This document shows, in pieces, positions 13,910 through 14,413 of a stretch of 14,413 nt of DNA. The first letter of the stretch is position 1. Each line of letters starts with the position of its first letter. Location of the stretch: contig CAKOQM010000034.1 in assembly GCA_934101275.1 (NCBI GenBank), forward strand, positions 1 to 14,413. The letters run 5' to 3'. The notes below the pieces were generated by a model. The model saw nothing but the letters and a program-made list of their open reading frames with translations. It searched no databases and was not told where the DNA came from. The translations under genes were made by a program, and so were the position numbers. Source of the DNA: an uncultured Bacilli bacterium. Its GTDB lineage: Bacteria > Bacillota_I > Bacilli_A > RF39 > UBA660.

Positions 13910-13926
13910 AGAGGCTTTTACCTCCT
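13910..13926 (-). promoter_or_regulatory. Shine-Dalgarno buried in a hairpin ahead of the metallopeptidase gene
   Basis: On the minus strand AGGAGG (13926-13921) is the only strong ribosome site, but it is 20 nt from the ATG at 13900. It forms part of GGAGGT-AAAA-GCCTCT (13925-13910), a 6-bp stem with two G-U pairs and a four-base loop. This would hide the ribosome site when folded. No in-frame ATG, GTG or TTG lies between the site and the ATG. The arrangement could lower or regulate translation. Confidence 0.4.
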
Positions 13927-13984
13927 AACCTTCTTTCTCACAGTTTTATAAAAGCATCTTAAAATCTATCTTTTATCTTCTTTT

Positions 13985-14014
13985 ATTATAATAACCCAAG
14001 ATATTACTAAACAA
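13985..14014 (-). promoter_or_regulatory. Candidate promoter of the metallopeptidase gene
   Basis: Minus-strand TATAAT (13990-13985) is a perfect -10, with TTGTTT (14014-14009) at an 18-bp spacing as a weak -35. It gives a leader of roughly 78 nt that contains the hairpin with the ribosome site. The palindrome at 14031-14045 lies just upstream of the -35. Confidence 0.45.
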
Positions 14015-14030
14015 TATTTTATAGCCAAAA

Positions 14031-14045
14031 GTGTAAACTTTACAC
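14031..14045. promoter_or_regulatory. Perfect 15-bp palindrome, candidate operator between divergent genes
   Basis: GTGTAAACTTTACAC is a perfect inverted repeat of 7-bp arms around one central base. It lies between the metallopeptidase promoter and the right-edge Rpn gene. Smaller inverted repeats follow closely: CGAA-A-TTCG at 14045-14053 and TTTGAA-N5-TTCAAA at 14060-14076. The form suits a dimeric repressor or activator. It does not match a Bacillota operator that I can name (CIRCE, Fur/PerR/Zur, Rex, LexA). Confidence 0.4.
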
Positions 14046-14087
14046 GAAATTCGAAGTTTTTTGAACTTTTTTCAAAGAAAAAAAAGG

Positions 14088-14105
14088 AAATCAGAGATTT
14101 TTTTT
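14088..14105 (+). terminator. Terminator-like stem and T run in the region before the right-edge Rpn gene
   Basis: On the plus strand AAATC-AGA-GATTT (14088-14100) is a perfect 5-bp stem with a 3-base loop, followed by five more Ts. It is short and AT-rich. No upstream plus-strand gene in the window needs a terminator. It could be an attenuator of a longer leader, or chance in AT-rich DNA. A possible -10 (GATAAT, 14123-14128) for the Rpn gene lies after it, with only a T-rich tract at the -35 position. Confidence 0.25.
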
Positions 14106-14170
14106 GAATATATAAGTAGAAGGATAATTTTGGTGACAGCAAAGTTGGTCTTCTTAGAAGGCGAGGAATT

Positions 14171-14413
14171 ATGATATCCGAATTACAAGAAAAGAAAAAA
14201 TTTTACACGTGTCGTTATGACAGAACATTTAAGGAGGTGTTTTTAAAGGAAGAAAATGAAGATTTATTGATAACTCTACTTGAGTTTACTTTAGATCTGA
14301 AAATTTTTGAAATTCAAAGACTAAACGTAGAAACCTTACAAGGTAATATAGGAACGAGAAAAAAGTACTGTGACTTACTTTTAAAAACCGATCAAGGTTA
14401 TATTGGTATTGAG
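14171..14413 (+). CDS. Rpn-family PD-(D/E)XK nuclease / putative transposase, N-terminal part (runs off right edge)
   Basis: The plus-strand frame is open for 81 codons from ATG 14171 to the edge. RYDRTFKEVFLKEENEDLLITLLE is the typical N-terminal Rpn motif ('D..Fk.vF..een...li.lLe', residues 15-38, quoted in part only as RYDRTFKEVF). RKKYCDLLLKTDQGYIGIE (63-81) then gives the nuclease core: D68 is the catalytic Asp and E81 begins the E-x-K/E-x-N element, which continues outside the window. Rpn proteins are DNA endonucleases that promote RecA-independent recombination; some also act in toxin/antitoxin-like phage defence, with an internally started short form. GAGG lies about 5 nt before the ATG, which fixes the start. 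This is the only plus-strand gene in the window, and it is divergent from the metallopeptidase gene. Confidence 0.82.
   Translation, partial: MISELQEKKKFYTCRYDRTFKEVFLKEENEDLLITLLEFTLDLKIFEIQRLNVETLQGNIGTRKKYCDLLLKTDQGYIGIE

Noticed and set aside
14054..14072. AAGTT-N5-AACTT plus Ts on the plus strand as a terminator
   Set aside because: The stem is five AT-rich pairs and no plus-strand transcript enters from the left; the overlapping TTTGAA/TTCAAA repeat explains the same bases equally well.
1..14413. CRISPR array, tRNA or rRNA genes, insertion-sequence ends
   Set aside because: No regularly spaced direct repeats, no cloverleaf or rRNA-like GC-rich stretches, and no transposase with terminal inverted repeats were seen. 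The Rpn genes are 'transposase' only by old naming.

Overview
The window comes from a low-G+C bacterium of the Firmicutes/Bacillota. The best fit is an AT-rich, compact-genome lineage near the Erysipelotrichia or the uncultured Mollicutes-related Bacilli; this placement is inference from gene content and codon style, with no rRNA or marker phylogeny behind it. TGA is used as a true stop several times, including in ATGA stop/start overlaps, so this is genetic code 11 and not the Mycoplasma code. Apart from the gene entering at the right edge, every gene lies on the minus strand, so transcription runs from high to low coordinates. No rRNA, tRNA, CRISPR array or insertion sequence was found.

Layout from right to left. 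At 14171-14413 (+) the start of an Rpn-type PD-(D/E)XK nuclease gene leaves the window. It is separated from its divergent neighbour by a 270-bp intergenic region rich in inverted repeats. At 12719-13900 is an unusual small zinc metallopeptidase related to the M3/PepF clan, with its Shine-Dalgarno buried in a predicted hairpin. At 10558-12661 are two overlapping genes that together look like one long U32 (RlhA/DUF3656-type) protein split in two.

At 5424-10517 lies a block matching the Bacillus subtilis order ireB-ruvX(yrrK)-yrzB-mltG-trmR(yrrM)-yrrN-yrrO-(udk)-greA. Here udk is missing and alaS is not upstream of ireB. A strong promoter precedes ireB, a second consensus promoter inside the end of yrrO serves greA, and a clear intrinsic terminator ends greA. 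Further left come a Y-family translesion polymerase with its YolD partner (3441-5352), an Mbeg1/DUF2974 serine hydrolase (2368-3411), an unknown gene translationally coupled to tgt (1765-2310), tgt (644-1768) and a small membrane-anchored pseudopilin-like protein (343-663). An intrinsic terminator closes that run. A second, separate Rpn-type gene leaves the window at the left edge.

Functionally the window is dominated by RNA modification: TGT (queuosine family, tRNA G34), TrhP1/TrhP2 plus TrmR (ho5U34 to mo5U34 in tRNA), and a second U32 pair that may hydroxylate rRNA. Around it sit cell-wall and stress functions (MltG, IreB), DNA processing (RuvX, Y-family polymerase) and transcript-cleavage factor GreA. 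The most unusual points are the split second U32 pair beside the TrhP/TrmR genes, the atypical substrate-loop sequence of TGT, the coupled unknown gene upstream of tgt, and the palindrome-rich region between the metallopeptidase and the right-hand Rpn gene.
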